This document shows positions 18,553-29,516 of a stretch of 64,000 bases of DNA, in pieces. This stretch comes from Hyalangium versicolor (GTDB taxonomy: Bacteria > Myxococcota > Myxococcia > Myxococcales > Myxococcaceae). The notes under the pieces were generated by a model. The model was not told the DNA's origin, did no database searches, and saw only the letters and a program-made list of their open reading frames with translations. The translations under genes were made by a program, and so were the position numbers. The stretch lies in the NCBI RefSeq assembly GCF_020103695.1, contig NZ_JAHXBF010000001.1, forward strand, positions 310,001-374,000, given 5' to 3'. How positions within the stretch are numbered: the first letter of the stretch is position 1; each line of letters begins with the position of its first letter.

Positions 18553-20025
18553 ATGATCAGGACCGACCAGAAGTGTCCGAAGATACGCTTCGGGCTGCTG
18601 CCCGCGATGGTGCTGCTCAGCGCCTGTGCCACGACGAGCGCGACGGCGCCTGCCGCGGCTGAGGCTGAGGCCAAGGTCAGCGCTCCAGCGCCGACCTCGG
18701 TGGCGGCCACCGGGCAGGATCCAGAGATCCGCGCGAAGCTCCAGGCCGTCCTCGATGCCGCGGCCGCCTACGAGCAGTCGCCCGGCATGGCCATGGTGGT
18801 GCAGATTGGCAACACCGAGCCCTACTACATCGTCACGGGCTTCCAGGATGAATCCAAGACGTTGAAGATGACGCCGGAGATGAACTTCCGGATCGGCAGC
18901 ATGACCAAGAACTTCGTGGGCACTGCCATCCTTCAGCAGGTGGATGAAGGAAAGATCTCCCTGGACGACACCCTACAGAAGTGGCTGCCGAACGTGTTCA
19001 CGAACATCGACGGGAGCAAGATCACCATCCGGATGATGTTGAATCACACCAGCGGCATCGAGAGCTACACCAATGCCTACGTCTGGAACCGGGTGGTCTA
19101 TTCCGATCCCACGCATGTCTGGAATGCGCCCACGGAGTTCTTGAAGCTGACGGAGCGGCTGCGGGCCAAGTCCATCGCCTGCAAGGAGGTGATCCCGCCC
19201 GGCTCGGAGTTCGCCTACTCGAATACGAACTTCATCCTGTTGGGGATGATCGCGGCCAAGGTCGATGGGTATCCCGAGACGGACTGGCAGAAGGTGATCG
19301 AGCAGCGGTTCATCACCAAACTCAACCTGGAGAACACGCGCATCCCCGGAAATGGAGACAACGGGCTGGGCTCGACCAACCAGGGCTACGTCAACTTCTA
19401 CAACTTCTATTACAACAGCGCGACCGGCCAGAGCTCCTGCTCCTCGATCCAGCCGCCGTGCGTCAACAAGGACATCGACTTCACCCAGCAAAACATGTCG
19501 AATGCCTGGGCTGCGGGGGCGATCATGTCCACCGCCAACAATCTGCTGCGGTGGCTCAATGCCGAGGTCAAGGGCAACCTGTTGACCCCGAGCATGCGCA
19601 AGCAGCAGCGGACCTTCATCGATACGTGCAACCCCGACCAGCCTTTGAACCCGGCTGCGAGCCCGACTGCGAGCGAGGCGCAGCCGGCGCGGCGCAACTC
19701 TCTCATCTCCCAGCTCTGGGAGGCGGCCCCGGGCGAGAAGCAGGTGTGCACTCCGCTGCCGACCAACTGTGAGTCGACCGTTCAGGTGGGCTTGGCGATT
19801 TTCCGGCAGATCAAGTACGGCTTCATCGGCCACCGAGGGGAGGTCTTCGGGTTCGACACCACCATGCAGTATCTGCCCGAGAAGGATCTCACGGTGGTGG
19901 TGCTGAGCAACCGGACGGCGCTCGATGGCAAGAACGTGGGGCCGGTGCCCGAGTATGTGGCCGCCGCGCTCTACCCGGATCTGAGGCCAAATCCGCCTCC
20001 CTCGGCGTCCACCTCGTCTCCCTGA
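18553..20025 (+). CDS. Lipoprotein serine hydrolase, beta-lactamase / D-Ala-D-Ala carboxypeptidase-like
   Basis: The start ATG has AGGAG at 18540-18544, 8 bp upstream, giving 490 residues. A signal peptide ends in lipobox LLSAC. The active-site motifs of the serine beta-lactamase/DD-peptidase superfamily are present: SMTK (SxxK), YSNTN (YxN) and HRG (HxG), with a C-terminal LTVVVLSN strand. An insertion with Cys residues (SSCSSIQPPC, and further CNP and VCTPLPTNC) may form disulfides in the periplasm. It belongs to the same superfamily as the hydrolase at 15968-17425, but the two are diverged. Likely co-transcribed with the preceding lipoprotein gene. Substrate unknown; D-residue peptides or cell-wall peptides are possible. 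Confidence 0.9.
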   Translation: MIRTDQKCPKIRFGLLPAMVLLSACATTSATAPAAAEAEAKVSAPAPTSVAATGQDPEIRAKLQAVLDAAAAYEQSPGMAMVVQIGNTEPYYIVTGFQDESKTLKMTPEMNFRIGSMTKNFVGTAILQQVDEGKISLDDTLQKWLPNVFTNIDGSKITIRMMLNHTSGIESYTNAYVWNRVVYSDPTHVWNAPTEFLKLTERLRAKSIACKEVIPPGSEFAYSNTNFILLGMIAAKVDGYPETDWQKVIEQRFITKLNLENTRIPGNGDNGLGSTNQGYVNFYNFYYNSATGQSSCSSIQPPCVNKDIDFTQQNMSNAWAAGAIMSTANNLLRWLNAEVKGNLLTPSMRKQQRTFIDTCNPDQPLNPAASPTASEAQPARRNSLISQLWEAAPGEKQVCTPLPTNCESTVQVGLAIFRQIKYGFIGHRGEVFGFDTTMQYLPEKDLTVVVLSNRTALDGKNVGPVPEYVAAALYPDLRPNPPPSASTSSP

Positions 20026-20048
20026 GAGCACCTGCCGTAGCAGTAAGG

Positions 20049-20080
20049 ACGGACGGAATCCTTCAAAGGGTTCCGTCCGT
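20049..20080. terminator. Strong hairpin terminator between convergent genes
   Basis: ACGGACGGAA and TTCCGTCCGT form a perfect 10-bp stem, extended by TCC/GGG with one wobble pair around a TTCAAA loop. It sits 23 bp after the hydrolase stop and 20 bp before the stop of the opposing substrate-binding protein gene, so it could serve both strands. There is no long T-tract. Confidence 0.75.
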
Positions 20081-20100
20081 TCGTCTGGAGGGGGCTGGGG

Positions 20101-21318
20101 CTACGGCTTGCGCCGCAGGCTCGCCACATCCTTCTGCACGGCCTTCTGGGCTTCCTGAAGCGCGGCCTTCGGCGTGGAGGCCTTGCGCGTGATGGCGTTC
20201 ATGGCCGACGTCATGGGAGACCAGACCATCGTCATCTCCGCCACGTTGGGCATGGGGACGGCGGTCTCCGCCTGCGCGCGGAACGCGGCCAGCGTCGTGT
20301 CCTTGGCGATCTCCGGATCCTTGTAGGCCTGCTCGAACGCGGGGTTCTGGCGCCCGACCAGCGCCATGATCTTCGCGCCATCGGGGCCCGTGAGGTAGTT
20401 CACGAAGTCGAAGGCCGCGTCCTTGTGCTTGGAGGGAGCGGCCACGGCGACACCCTCGACGGTCATCCACGGCCGCATCGGCTTGCCACCCGCTTCATCC
20501 ACCGTGGGCAGCGGGGCCAGCCCGTAGTCGATCTCCGGGGAGATCTCGCCCAGGAACCAGGGACCCGAGAACACCATCGCCGCATGGCCCGCGTTGAACA
20601 GCGAGGTGGTCAGCACCGTGGAGGGCTCGGGAGGGAGGATGCGTTCCTTGTCCGTCCAGCGCAGGAGCAATTCCAGCGCCTTCACGTTCTCGGGCGCATC
20701 CAGGCGCGGTGTGGGGCCGGGATCGAACACGCGGCCGCCGAACGCGTTCATCAGCGCAGCGTGGTAGTAGAAGTCCGTGTACGGGTAGACGAGGCACGTC
20801 GAGCCCTCGGGCTTCGCGGGCAGCTTCTTGCAGGTCGCGAGGAGCTCTCCCGTGGTCTTCGGCGGCTTCGCCACCAGCTTCTTGTTGTAGATGAGGGTGA
20901 TGACCTTGAAGTTGAGGGGCAGCCCGTAGACGGAGCCCCGGTACGTCATCACCTCGAGCGTGGTGGGGATGAAGCGCTTCCGGGCGGCGTCATCCAGGAA
21001 GAAGTCGAGTGGCTCGACCGTGTTGCCGCTCTCCACCCAGCCACCGAGCCGATCCTGCGGGAAGATGAAGACGTCCGGTCCCACTCCTCGCGGCACGGCG
21101 GCGCTGATCTTGTCCGTGAAGGCATCCGAGGGAATGGCGCGCAGGGTGACCTTCACGCCCGAGCTGGCCTTGGCCGCGTTGTAGGCGGCGACCACCTTCT
21201 CCAACCCGGCGCGCTCAGCGGCCCGGTAGCCGTGCCAGACCTGGAGTTCGGTCTGGGCCCAACCGGGGAGGGGAGCCGTCAGCAGAAGGAGGAGCAGGGA
21301 GAGGAAGCCACGTCTCAT
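20101..21318 (-). CDS. Periplasmic maltose/maltodextrin-type ABC substrate-binding protein
   Basis: The 405-residue protein has a Sec signal peptide (poly-Leu core, cleavage likely after GWA) and is the usual length of MalE-type binding proteins. Family features include LQVWHGYRAAE near the mature N-terminus, DVFIFPQDRLGGWVESG, YGLPLNFKVITLIYNKKL and VEGVAVAAPSKHKDAAFDFVNYL. It would capture a sugar or oligosaccharide in the periplasm for an ABC importer. No permease or ATPase gene is next to it, so it is an orphan in this window. The gene faces the hydrolase gene across a shared terminator and is followed upstream by the co-directional VWA gene. Confidence 0.88.
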   Translation of the reverse strand: MRRGFLSLLLLLLTAPLPGWAQTELQVWHGYRAAERAGLEKVVAAYNAAKASSGVKVTLRAIPSDAFTDKISAAVPRGVGPDVFIFPQDRLGGWVESGNTVEPLDFFLDDAARKRFIPTTLEVMTYRGSVYGLPLNFKVITLIYNKKLVAKPPKTTGELLATCKKLPAKPEGSTCLVYPYTDFYYHAALMNAFGGRVFDPGPTPRLDAPENVKALELLLRWTDKERILPPEPSTVLTTSLFNAGHAAMVFSGPWFLGEISPEIDYGLAPLPTVDEAGGKPMRPWMTVEGVAVAAPSKHKDAAFDFVNYLTGPDGAKIMALVGRQNPAFEQAYKDPEIAKDTTLAAFRAQAETAVPMPNVAEMTMVWSPMTSAMNAITRKASTPKAALQEAQKAVQKDVASLRRKP

Positions 21319-21417
21319 GCGAGGGACCTCGAGGGTGAGGGCCCTACGGGACCTCTTTCACCCCGCAACGTCAAGCCGCGCAGCACCGTGAGGCGTGCGC
21401 GGCCCGACACACGCGGC

Positions 21418-22611
21418 TCACTCGATCGCGAGGCCCTGCGCGGCGGCCTGCTTCGTGGCCGACTCGATGATGGCCTTGTCGAGCGTGGCGCCCCCCTCGG
21501 AGGCCTCGGCCTTCTGCTTCTCCGCGACGAACTTCTCGCGCTCGGTCTGGAGCTTCTGGATCTTCGCCTGGATGTCCGCGCGCTCCTTCGCCTTCGCGTC
21601 GACGATTGCCTTGCGCTCCTCGGCGTTCTTGCCCTTCAGCTCCGCCGGCAGCTCCTCATCCTTCATCGCCTCCAGCTTCACCGCGCCCTTCTTCGTCCCG
21701 TCCACCAGATCCCATCCCGAGTTGTCATAGAGGCGGCTTGCCTTGGACACGGCTCGCGTGGTGGCGCTGCCCTTGAAGGCCTCGGCGTTGGTGTCCTGCG
21801 CCTCCTGCCGCATCTTCGCCTCGGCGCCCTTGGTTCCGTAGCCAAGGTACGTCTTGTTCAGCTCGCGTCCCAGCTGGGCGATCTCGTCATCCTGCGGCGC
21901 GGCGGTGTACGCCACAGCCTGGTTCTGATCGATGTTGAGCGACTGGCCCTGCGCGAACTTCGCGGCCGTCGCCCAGCCCGTGCTCGTCCCTTCCTGCGCC
22001 GAGCCGCAGTGGATGGTGTTCACCGTGATGCCGCGCTCCTTCGCATCCGAGATGGCGCTCTCGTACTTCACGGGTCCCTGCGAGAAGGGCTCGTTGCCCG
22101 CGATGTAGATGAGCTTCAGGTCTCCCTTGGCCTTGCTCCACTCCAGGTTGCGCGTGGCCTTCTGGATCACCATGCCGCAGTACTCATCGCCGCCATTGGT
22201 CTTCAGCGAGAAGAGCTCCTCGGACACCTTGTCCAGGTCCGTGGTGAAGGGGACGATCTGCCGGATGTAGCCGCCCTCGGCCGACAGCGAGCTCTTGCCG
22301 TATTCGTAGAGGGCGATCTCCAGGTGCGCCAGCTGCGTGCCTCGGCGCGTCTTCTGGAAGGTGTTCACCACGGTCCACAGCTGGCGCTTCGCCTGATCGA
22401 TGAGCCCGTCCATGCTGCTGCTGGTGTCGAGCAGCAGCGCGATCTGCACCCGCGGAGCACTGTGCGCTGCATCCAGCGCGGCCGGCGAAGCGCCCGTGGC
22501 CGCGGGCTGCTCCTTCGCGGCAGGGGTAGGGGCCGCGTTGGCAGGACCATTGGCCAGGGCCACGGCAGGAAGGGTGAGCAGACCAAGGCCGAGCGCGAAG
22601 GGCTTGAGCAT
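21418..22611 (-). CDS. Secreted von Willebrand factor A domain protein
   Basis: I place the start at the ATG with GGAG 8 bp upstream, giving 397 residues with a signal peptide (MLKPFALGLGLLTLPAVALA). A VWA domain follows at about residues 50-250 with an intact MIDAS motif, DTSSSMD (DxSxS), in VQIALLLDTSSSMDG. The C-terminal 130 residues are Lys/Glu/Ala-rich and predicted helical, probably coiled coil. VWA domains bind protein ligands through a divalent metal; the partner is unknown. A longer in-frame start exists at 22671 but would put 20 charged residues before the signal peptide. Confidence 0.82.
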   Translation of the reverse strand: MLKPFALGLGLLTLPAVALANGPANAAPTPAAKEQPAATGASPAALDAAHSAPRVQIALLLDTSSSMDGLIDQAKRQLWTVVNTFQKTRRGTQLAHLEIALYEYGKSSLSAEGGYIRQIVPFTTDLDKVSEELFSLKTNGGDEYCGMVIQKATRNLEWSKAKGDLKLIYIAGNEPFSQGPVKYESAISDAKERGITVNTIHCGSAQEGTSTGWATAAKFAQGQSLNIDQNQAVAYTAAPQDDEIAQLGRELNKTYLGYGTKGAEAKMRQEAQDTNAEAFKGSATTRAVSKASRLYDNSGWDLVDGTKKGAVKLEAMKDEELPAELKGKNAEERKAIVDAKAKERADIQAKIQKLQTEREKFVAEKQKAEASEGGATLDKAIIESATKQAAAQGLAIE

Positions 22612-22766
22612 GGGGAAACTCCGTTGTGGGGAAGTCCGGCGGCGCGGTGGATGCGCCGGGCCTTTCCTCAAACGGGGCGCATGCGAAAAAGGTCTACGCG
22701 ACCCTCAATTCACGATGCGCGGAGCTTTCGTGGCTGCTCTCCGGATGCCGCAGCATGTCCTGATAC

Positions 22767-22786
22767 GTAGGGCGCCAAGGCCCTAC
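22767..22786. other. Inverted repeat upstream of the VWA gene
   Basis: GTAGGGC and GCCCTAC form perfect 7-bp arms around GCCAAG, in the gap between the divergent VWA and regulator genes. Operator or RNA hairpin; no further support. Confidence 0.35.
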
Positions 22787-22887
22787 CTCCGTCATTTCGA
22801 ACCCTTGCAGCGACACATACGGAGGCCTACATAGGGTTTCCCCAATGTGCTCCAAGCGGCATTGGAACCCTTTATAATTCTTAATCT

Positions 22888-22903
22888 TTCAGTCTTGACT
22901 GAA
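22888..22903. promoter_or_regulatory. Putative operator: perfect inverted repeat over the regulator promoter
   Basis: TTCAGTC-TT-GACTGAA is a perfect 7-bp inverted repeat. It overlaps the -35 hexamer of the best promoter candidate in front of the GbsR/MarR-type gene and RND operon. Position and symmetry fit a dimeric winged-helix repressor, so autoregulation is inferred. Confidence 0.6.
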
Positions 22904-22923
22904 CGAACCGAAGAAACTATTGA
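22895..22923 (+). promoter_or_regulatory. Sigma-70-type promoter for regulator and RND efflux operon
   Basis: TTGACT (22895-22900) and TATTGA (22918-22923) are separated by exactly 17 bp in a locally AT-rich stretch that stands out from the GC-rich surroundings. Transcription would start near 22930, which supports the downstream GTG start at 22962. A TATAAT at 22873-22878 lacks a good -35. The rest of the 22612-22961 gap holds no convincing gene. Confidence 0.55.
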
Positions 22924-22961
22924 TTCGCCGCGTTATCCAGGTCCCCGGAAAGGAGGCTGCC

Positions 22962-23489
22962 GTGGAGGTAGGTGACAAGGATGGGTTGTTTCTAACCCCC
23001 GAGGACCATCGTTTCATTGAAGCGTTGGGGCTGCATTTCGAAAACCGGGGAGGCTTTCCGAGGATCGGTGGGCGGATGCTGGGGCTGCTGATGCTGGCTC
23101 CCAAGCCGCTGGCGCTCGGGAGCATCGCGGAGTTGCTCAAGGTGAGCCCCGCTTCGGTGTCCACCAACATCCGGCATTTCCACGAGAAGGGCCTGGTCCA
23201 GGAGATCGGCCTGCCGGGAGATCGCCGCCACTACTATGTCTTCAGCGACGGCGCCTGGGATCACCACTTCGAAGAGGCCATCAAGGGCGTGACGGAGTGC
23301 GTGCAGATCATGCGCACCCGCCTGGCCAGCCTCGGGCTGGAGAATGTGTGCCAGCAGCGCTTCTCCTCCACCATCGAGTTCTTTGAGTTCTTCCTGGGCA
23401 TGGTCATGACCGCGCGTGATCGCTGGCGCGATCGCTGTTCGCCCCCCCAAGCCACCACCACGCCCGAGCCGTCTCGTTCCATTTCCTGA
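22962..23489 (+). CDS. GbsR/MarR-type winged-helix transcriptional regulator
   Basis: The GTG start is preceded by AAAGGAGG with 5-bp spacing, giving 175 residues; an upstream in-frame TTG (22920) lies inside the promoter and is unlikely. The winged helix is seen in IGGRMLGLLMLAPKPLALGS, then IAELLKVSPASVSTNIRHF (recognition helix), then ligand wing LPGDRRHYYVF, followed by a helical C-terminal dimerisation part. This arrangement matches the GbsR branch of the MarR superfamily. Located directly upstream of the efflux adaptor gene (27 bp gap), it most likely controls the RND operon and itself through the inverted repeat in its promoter. Confidence 0.87.
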   Translation: MEVGDKDGLFLTPEDHRFIEALGLHFENRGGFPRIGGRMLGLLMLAPKPLALGSIAELLKVSPASVSTNIRHFHEKGLVQEIGLPGDRRHYYVFSDGAWDHHFEEAIKGVTECVQIMRTRLASLGLENVCQQRFSSTIEFFEFFLGMVMTARDRWRDRCSPPQATTTPEPSRSIS

Positions 23490-23516
23490 GCTTTTCCTTT
23501 CGAGGACCCACCGCAC

Positions 23517-24641
23517 ATGAATTCACGTTCCCTCTCTCGTTACCTGCTGATCGGCGCGCTGGCCTCCACTACGGGCCTGGGCTGCTCCGAGGCACGCGCC
23601 AACAAGGGTGAGAAGGCCCAACTGCCCGCTGGCGCCACCACCGGCAATGGCCAGCCGACGATCGGCGTCCGCGCGACGCCAGCGCTCGACAAGCTGCAGG
23701 GCGACGTCGCCCGCGTCACGGCGCAGGTCCGCGCCAAGCTGGAGGCCACCCTCAGCGCTCCGGCCACCGGCACTGTCGACAAGCTGCTGGTGAACGTGGG
23801 CGACCGGGTGAAGAAGGGCGCCCCGCTGATGGTGCTGGACACCTCCAACCTCATCATCGCCGTGGATCAGGCTGCTGCGGCCCGTGAGATGGCGAAGGCC
23901 GGTCTGGACAACGCCAACACGGAGCTGGAGCGCACCAAGAAGCTCTTCGAGGGTGGCAGCGCCGCGCAGGCCATCATGGACAAGGTGCAGGCCGGACAGC
24001 GTCAGGCCGCCGCGGGCTTCGCCCAGGCCGATGCCGCCCTGCGCTCCGCTCAGGAGCTGCTGCGCGACCAGACGCTGCGCGCCCCCTTCGACGGCGTCGT
24101 GACGGCGCGCATGGTCAACATCGGTGACACCGTGACGATGGTGCCGGCCTCCGCCATCTTCAAGCTCACCAATGTGGATGAGTTGGAGGTGCGCCTGCCC
24201 GTCCCCGAGTCCATGGTCGGCGCGCTTCGCGATGGCATGAAGATCTCCGGCAAGGTGATCCCCGGCAACACCTCCTTCGAGGCCACCGTTCGCACGGTGG
24301 GCGCGGTGGTGGATGGCAACAGCCGCACCGTGGAGGTGCTGGCGGATGTGACGGGCAAGCCCGAGTCGCCGCTGCGTCCGGGCTCGCTGGCGGAGATGGA
24401 CTTCTCCCGGAGCGAGGCGCTCGCCGGCCTCTTCCTGCCGTCCCAGGCGCTGCTGAAGGACGACAAGGGCCACTACGTGTTCATCGTCGAGGATGGACGC
24501 CTGGTGCGCCGGGATGTGCAGGCGCTGCCGGTGACGCCGCGCTTCGCGCAGGTGCGCGGCGGTCTGCAGCCCCAGGACAAGGTCGTCGTGGAGGGTGCCG
24601 CCTCCTTGCGTGAAGGGCTCGCTGTGAGCGTGGTGCAGTAA
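23517..24641 (+). CDS. RND efflux periplasmic adaptor (membrane fusion protein), lipoprotein
   Basis: This 374-residue protein has a signal peptide with lipobox GLGC. Typical HlyD/AcrA elements follow in order: a first lipoyl half-motif (LSAPATGTVDKLLVNVGDRV), an alpha-helical hairpin (about residues 115-185), the second lipoyl half (LRAPFDGVVTARMVNIGDTV), a beta-barrel domain, and a membrane-proximal domain ending GLAVSVVQ. It would link the inner-membrane RND pump to the outer-membrane channel. GAGGA lies 9 bp before the start. The gene is followed after 27 bp by the pump gene. Confidence 0.94.
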   Translation: MNSRSLSRYLLIGALASTTGLGCSEARANKGEKAQLPAGATTGNGQPTIGVRATPALDKLQGDVARVTAQVRAKLEATLSAPATGTVDKLLVNVGDRVKKGAPLMVLDTSNLIIAVDQAAAAREMAKAGLDNANTELERTKKLFEGGSAAQAIMDKVQAGQRQAAAGFAQADAALRSAQELLRDQTLRAPFDGVVTARMVNIGDTVTMVPASAIFKLTNVDELEVRLPVPESMVGALRDGMKISGKVIPGNTSFEATVRTVGAVVDGNSRTVEVLADVTGKPESPLRPGSLAEMDFSRSEALAGLFLPSQALLKDDKGHYVFIVEDGRLVRRDVQALPVTPRFAQVRGGLQPQDKVVVEGAASLREGLAVSVVQ

Positions 24642-24668
24642 CTTCCAAGGTCGAACGGGTACACCTCT

Positions 24669-27770
<3,102 letters not shown>

Positions 27771-27775
27771 TTCAT

Positions 27776-27853
27776 GGCGCGGAGGACGGGGGCTGGGCTT
27801 CTCGCCCCGCTCCTCCCAGACGGGGCGAGGGACTTCTCCCCGTCCTCCGTGCC
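27776..27853. other. Large nested stem-loop between pump and channel genes
   Basis: A 16-bp outer stem (27776-27791 with 27838-27853; one G-T pair) encloses a perfect 9-bp inner stem, CTCGCCCCG with CGGGGCGAG (27801-27809 with 27821-27829). It starts six bases after the pump stop codon and lies in a 228-bp gap that otherwise holds no gene. Possible roles are partial termination, mRNA processing or mRNA stabilisation within the operon. Confidence 0.65.
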
Positions 27854-27998
27854 CTGTGTATTTCGTGGTCTCCCGACCTCGACGGGAGGGGTGTACCCGC
27901 TCTCGTCCCGCAGTACTTCCCCAGACAGGACGAATCGTCTTTATGCGCTTCCCACTGCAACCCTTCACCGTGAGTCCCGCACTTCCCTGGAGGGTGTC

Positions 27999-29450
27999 AT
28001 GAACCCTCTGGCCCTCGTTGCCGTCGTCGCCCTGGCCGCCGAGCCGGGCACCGCCCCGCGGACGCTGACCTTCCAGGAAGTGCTCACCCGCATGGAGTCC
28101 CAGAGCCTGGAGCTTCAGGCGGCCCGTGCGCGTCTGGCCCAGGCTCAGGAGTTGTCCTCCAAGGCCTGGAGCGGCTACCTGCCGCAGATCACCGCAAGTG
28201 CCTCCTATACGCGCAACAACGCGGAGGCGGTCTTCGCGCTGCCCACCAGCTACGCCATCCGTGACGTGGGGACGCCGCAGAACACGGACGTCCCGGACCT
28301 GCCCGGAGCGCCCACCAACCTCACCATGGTCCCTGTGGGCGTCCAGGAGGTTCCCATCCAGAAGAAGAACCAGCTTGGCGCCCAGGTGCAGCTCAACCAG
28401 GCCATCTTTGCTCCGGCGCTGATCATGGCCATCAAGAGCGCGAATATTGGCGAGGAGGTGGCCACCCTCAACGTCGAGTCGGCGCGCCGTGAGATCCTCT
28501 TTGGCGCCGCGCAGCTCTACTTCGGCGCGGCCGGGCTCAAGCAGGCCGTGGATGTGCAGGAGCGGCTGCTGACGGTGTACGTGGCGCGCGAGAAGGACGC
28601 GCAGGTCACCTTCGAGGCGGGTGCCCAGCCCAAGGTGGCGCTGCTTCGTGCGCAGATCGACAGGGCTCGCGCCGATCAGGATCTGGTGCGCGCTCGCAAC
28701 TCCTACACGAGTACGATCCAGGCGCTGGCCACGCTGCTGAACGAGCCCGCGGACTTCGACGTGGTGGTACCGGAGGAGCCCGTGCTGCCCCAGGGCATCG
28801 AGCAGCTCGAGGCCGCTTCGAATCAGCGGCCGGATGTGCTGGCGGCGCAGCGGAATATTGATCTGCAGGAGGCCGGGCGCAGCGCGGTGAAGTGGCGGTA
28901 CGCGCCCACCCTGGGCCTGTCCGCGGCCTACCGCTGGGCCAACGCGGCGGGCTTCACGGGAGAGAACACCTCGTGGCTCATCACCCTGGGGCTCCAGTGG
29001 GTGATTTGGGACGGCGGTCTGCGAGAGGCGGAGCTGCGCGAGAGCAAGGCGAAGATCGCCGAGGCCAAGGCCAACGCCGCCATCGCGGAGAACCGGGCCA
29101 AGGACGAGATACGCCGAGGCCTGCTGGATCTGGCCAGCGCGCGGGCCAACCGCAGCAAGGCCGAGGAGCAGCTGCGGCTCGCCCGTGAGAGCCAGCGGCT
29201 CGTGGACGTGAGCTTCAAGGCCGGCACGGCCACCTATCTGGAGGTGACGGATGCCAACACGTCGCTCGCCACCGCGGAGACGGGCTTCGTGGGCGAGACG
29301 CTGAATGCCTCGCTGGCCGCGCTGCGCGTGCTCAAGGCGGCCGGCCTGTTCGCCCCGCCGCCTCAGCAGGCCCAGGAGGGGCAGCAGGCTCAGCAGGCCC
29401 AGGAGGGGCAGCAGCAGCCTCAGCAGCCCCAGGAGGGGCAGCAGCAGTAG
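27999..29450 (+). CDS. TolC-family outer membrane efflux channel
   Basis: I chose the ATG with GGAGGG 4 bp upstream, giving 483 residues with a short signal peptide (MNPLALVAVVALAAEPG). Two repeats of the outer membrane efflux protein domain follow, starting TLTFQEVLTRMESQSLELQA, with long amphipathic helices (ARARLAQAQELSSKAWSGYL; IAEAKANAAIAENRAKDE) and ending with the typical TYLEVTDANTSLATAE segment. It should form the trimeric outer-membrane duct of the RND complex. The C-terminal 35 residues are Gln-rich repeats (PQQAQEGQQ units). The 228-bp gap and hairpin before it suggest expression partly separated from the pump. Confidence 0.93.
   Translation: MNPLALVAVVALAAEPGTAPRTLTFQEVLTRMESQSLELQAARARLAQAQELSSKAWSGYLPQITASASYTRNNAEAVFALPTSYAIRDVGTPQNTDVPDLPGAPTNLTMVPVGVQEVPIQKKNQLGAQVQLNQAIFAPALIMAIKSANIGEEVATLNVESARREILFGAAQLYFGAAGLKQAVDVQERLLTVYVAREKDAQVTFEAGAQPKVALLRAQIDRARADQDLVRARNSYTSTIQALATLLNEPADFDVVVPEEPVLPQGIEQLEAASNQRPDVLAAQRNIDLQEAGRSAVKWRYAPTLGLSAAYRWANAAGFTGENTSWLITLGLQWVIWDGGLREAELRESKAKIAEAKANAAIAENRAKDEIRRGLLDLASARANRSKAEEQLRLARESQRLVDVSFKAGTATYLEVTDANTSLATAETGFVGETLNASLAALRVLKAAGLFAPPPQQAQEGQQAQQAQEGQQQPQQPQEGQQQ
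29364..29447 (+). repeat. Imperfect tandem repeat encoding a Gln-rich channel tail
   Basis: Three copies of a 28-30-bp unit around CAGGCCCAGGAGGGGCAGCAG occur at about 28-30-bp spacing at the end of the TolC-like gene. Copy number is likely to vary by slippage. Confidence 0.75.
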
Positions 29451-29460
29451 CTCGAAGTCA

Positions 29461-29500
29461 GGGCCCGGCAGGGGTGAGGGTGCTCGTCCCTGCCAGGCCC
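29461..29500. terminator. Hairpin terminator between convergent genes
   Basis: GGGCC-C-GGCAGGG pairs with CCCTGCC-A-GGCCC, a 13-bp stem with one mismatch and a 14-nt loop. It lies between the TolC-like stop and the stop of the flavoprotein gene and could end transcription from both sides. Confidence 0.6.
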
Positions 29501-29516
29501 GGAGTGCCGTAGTTCC

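Noticed and set aside
20425..22770. 781-residue plus-strand frame across the binding-protein and VWA genes
   Set aside because: It spans two opposite-strand genes with clear signal peptides and domains and shows no motifs of its own.
22873..22878. Perfect TATAAT upstream of the regulator gene
   Set aside because: No acceptable -35 at 16-18 bp; the TTGACT/TATTGA pair downstream fits better.
27774..27998. N-terminal extension of the TolC-like protein from just after the pump stop
   Set aside because: The extension would consist of translated hairpin sequence, and the ATG at 27999 has GGAGGG and a signal peptide.
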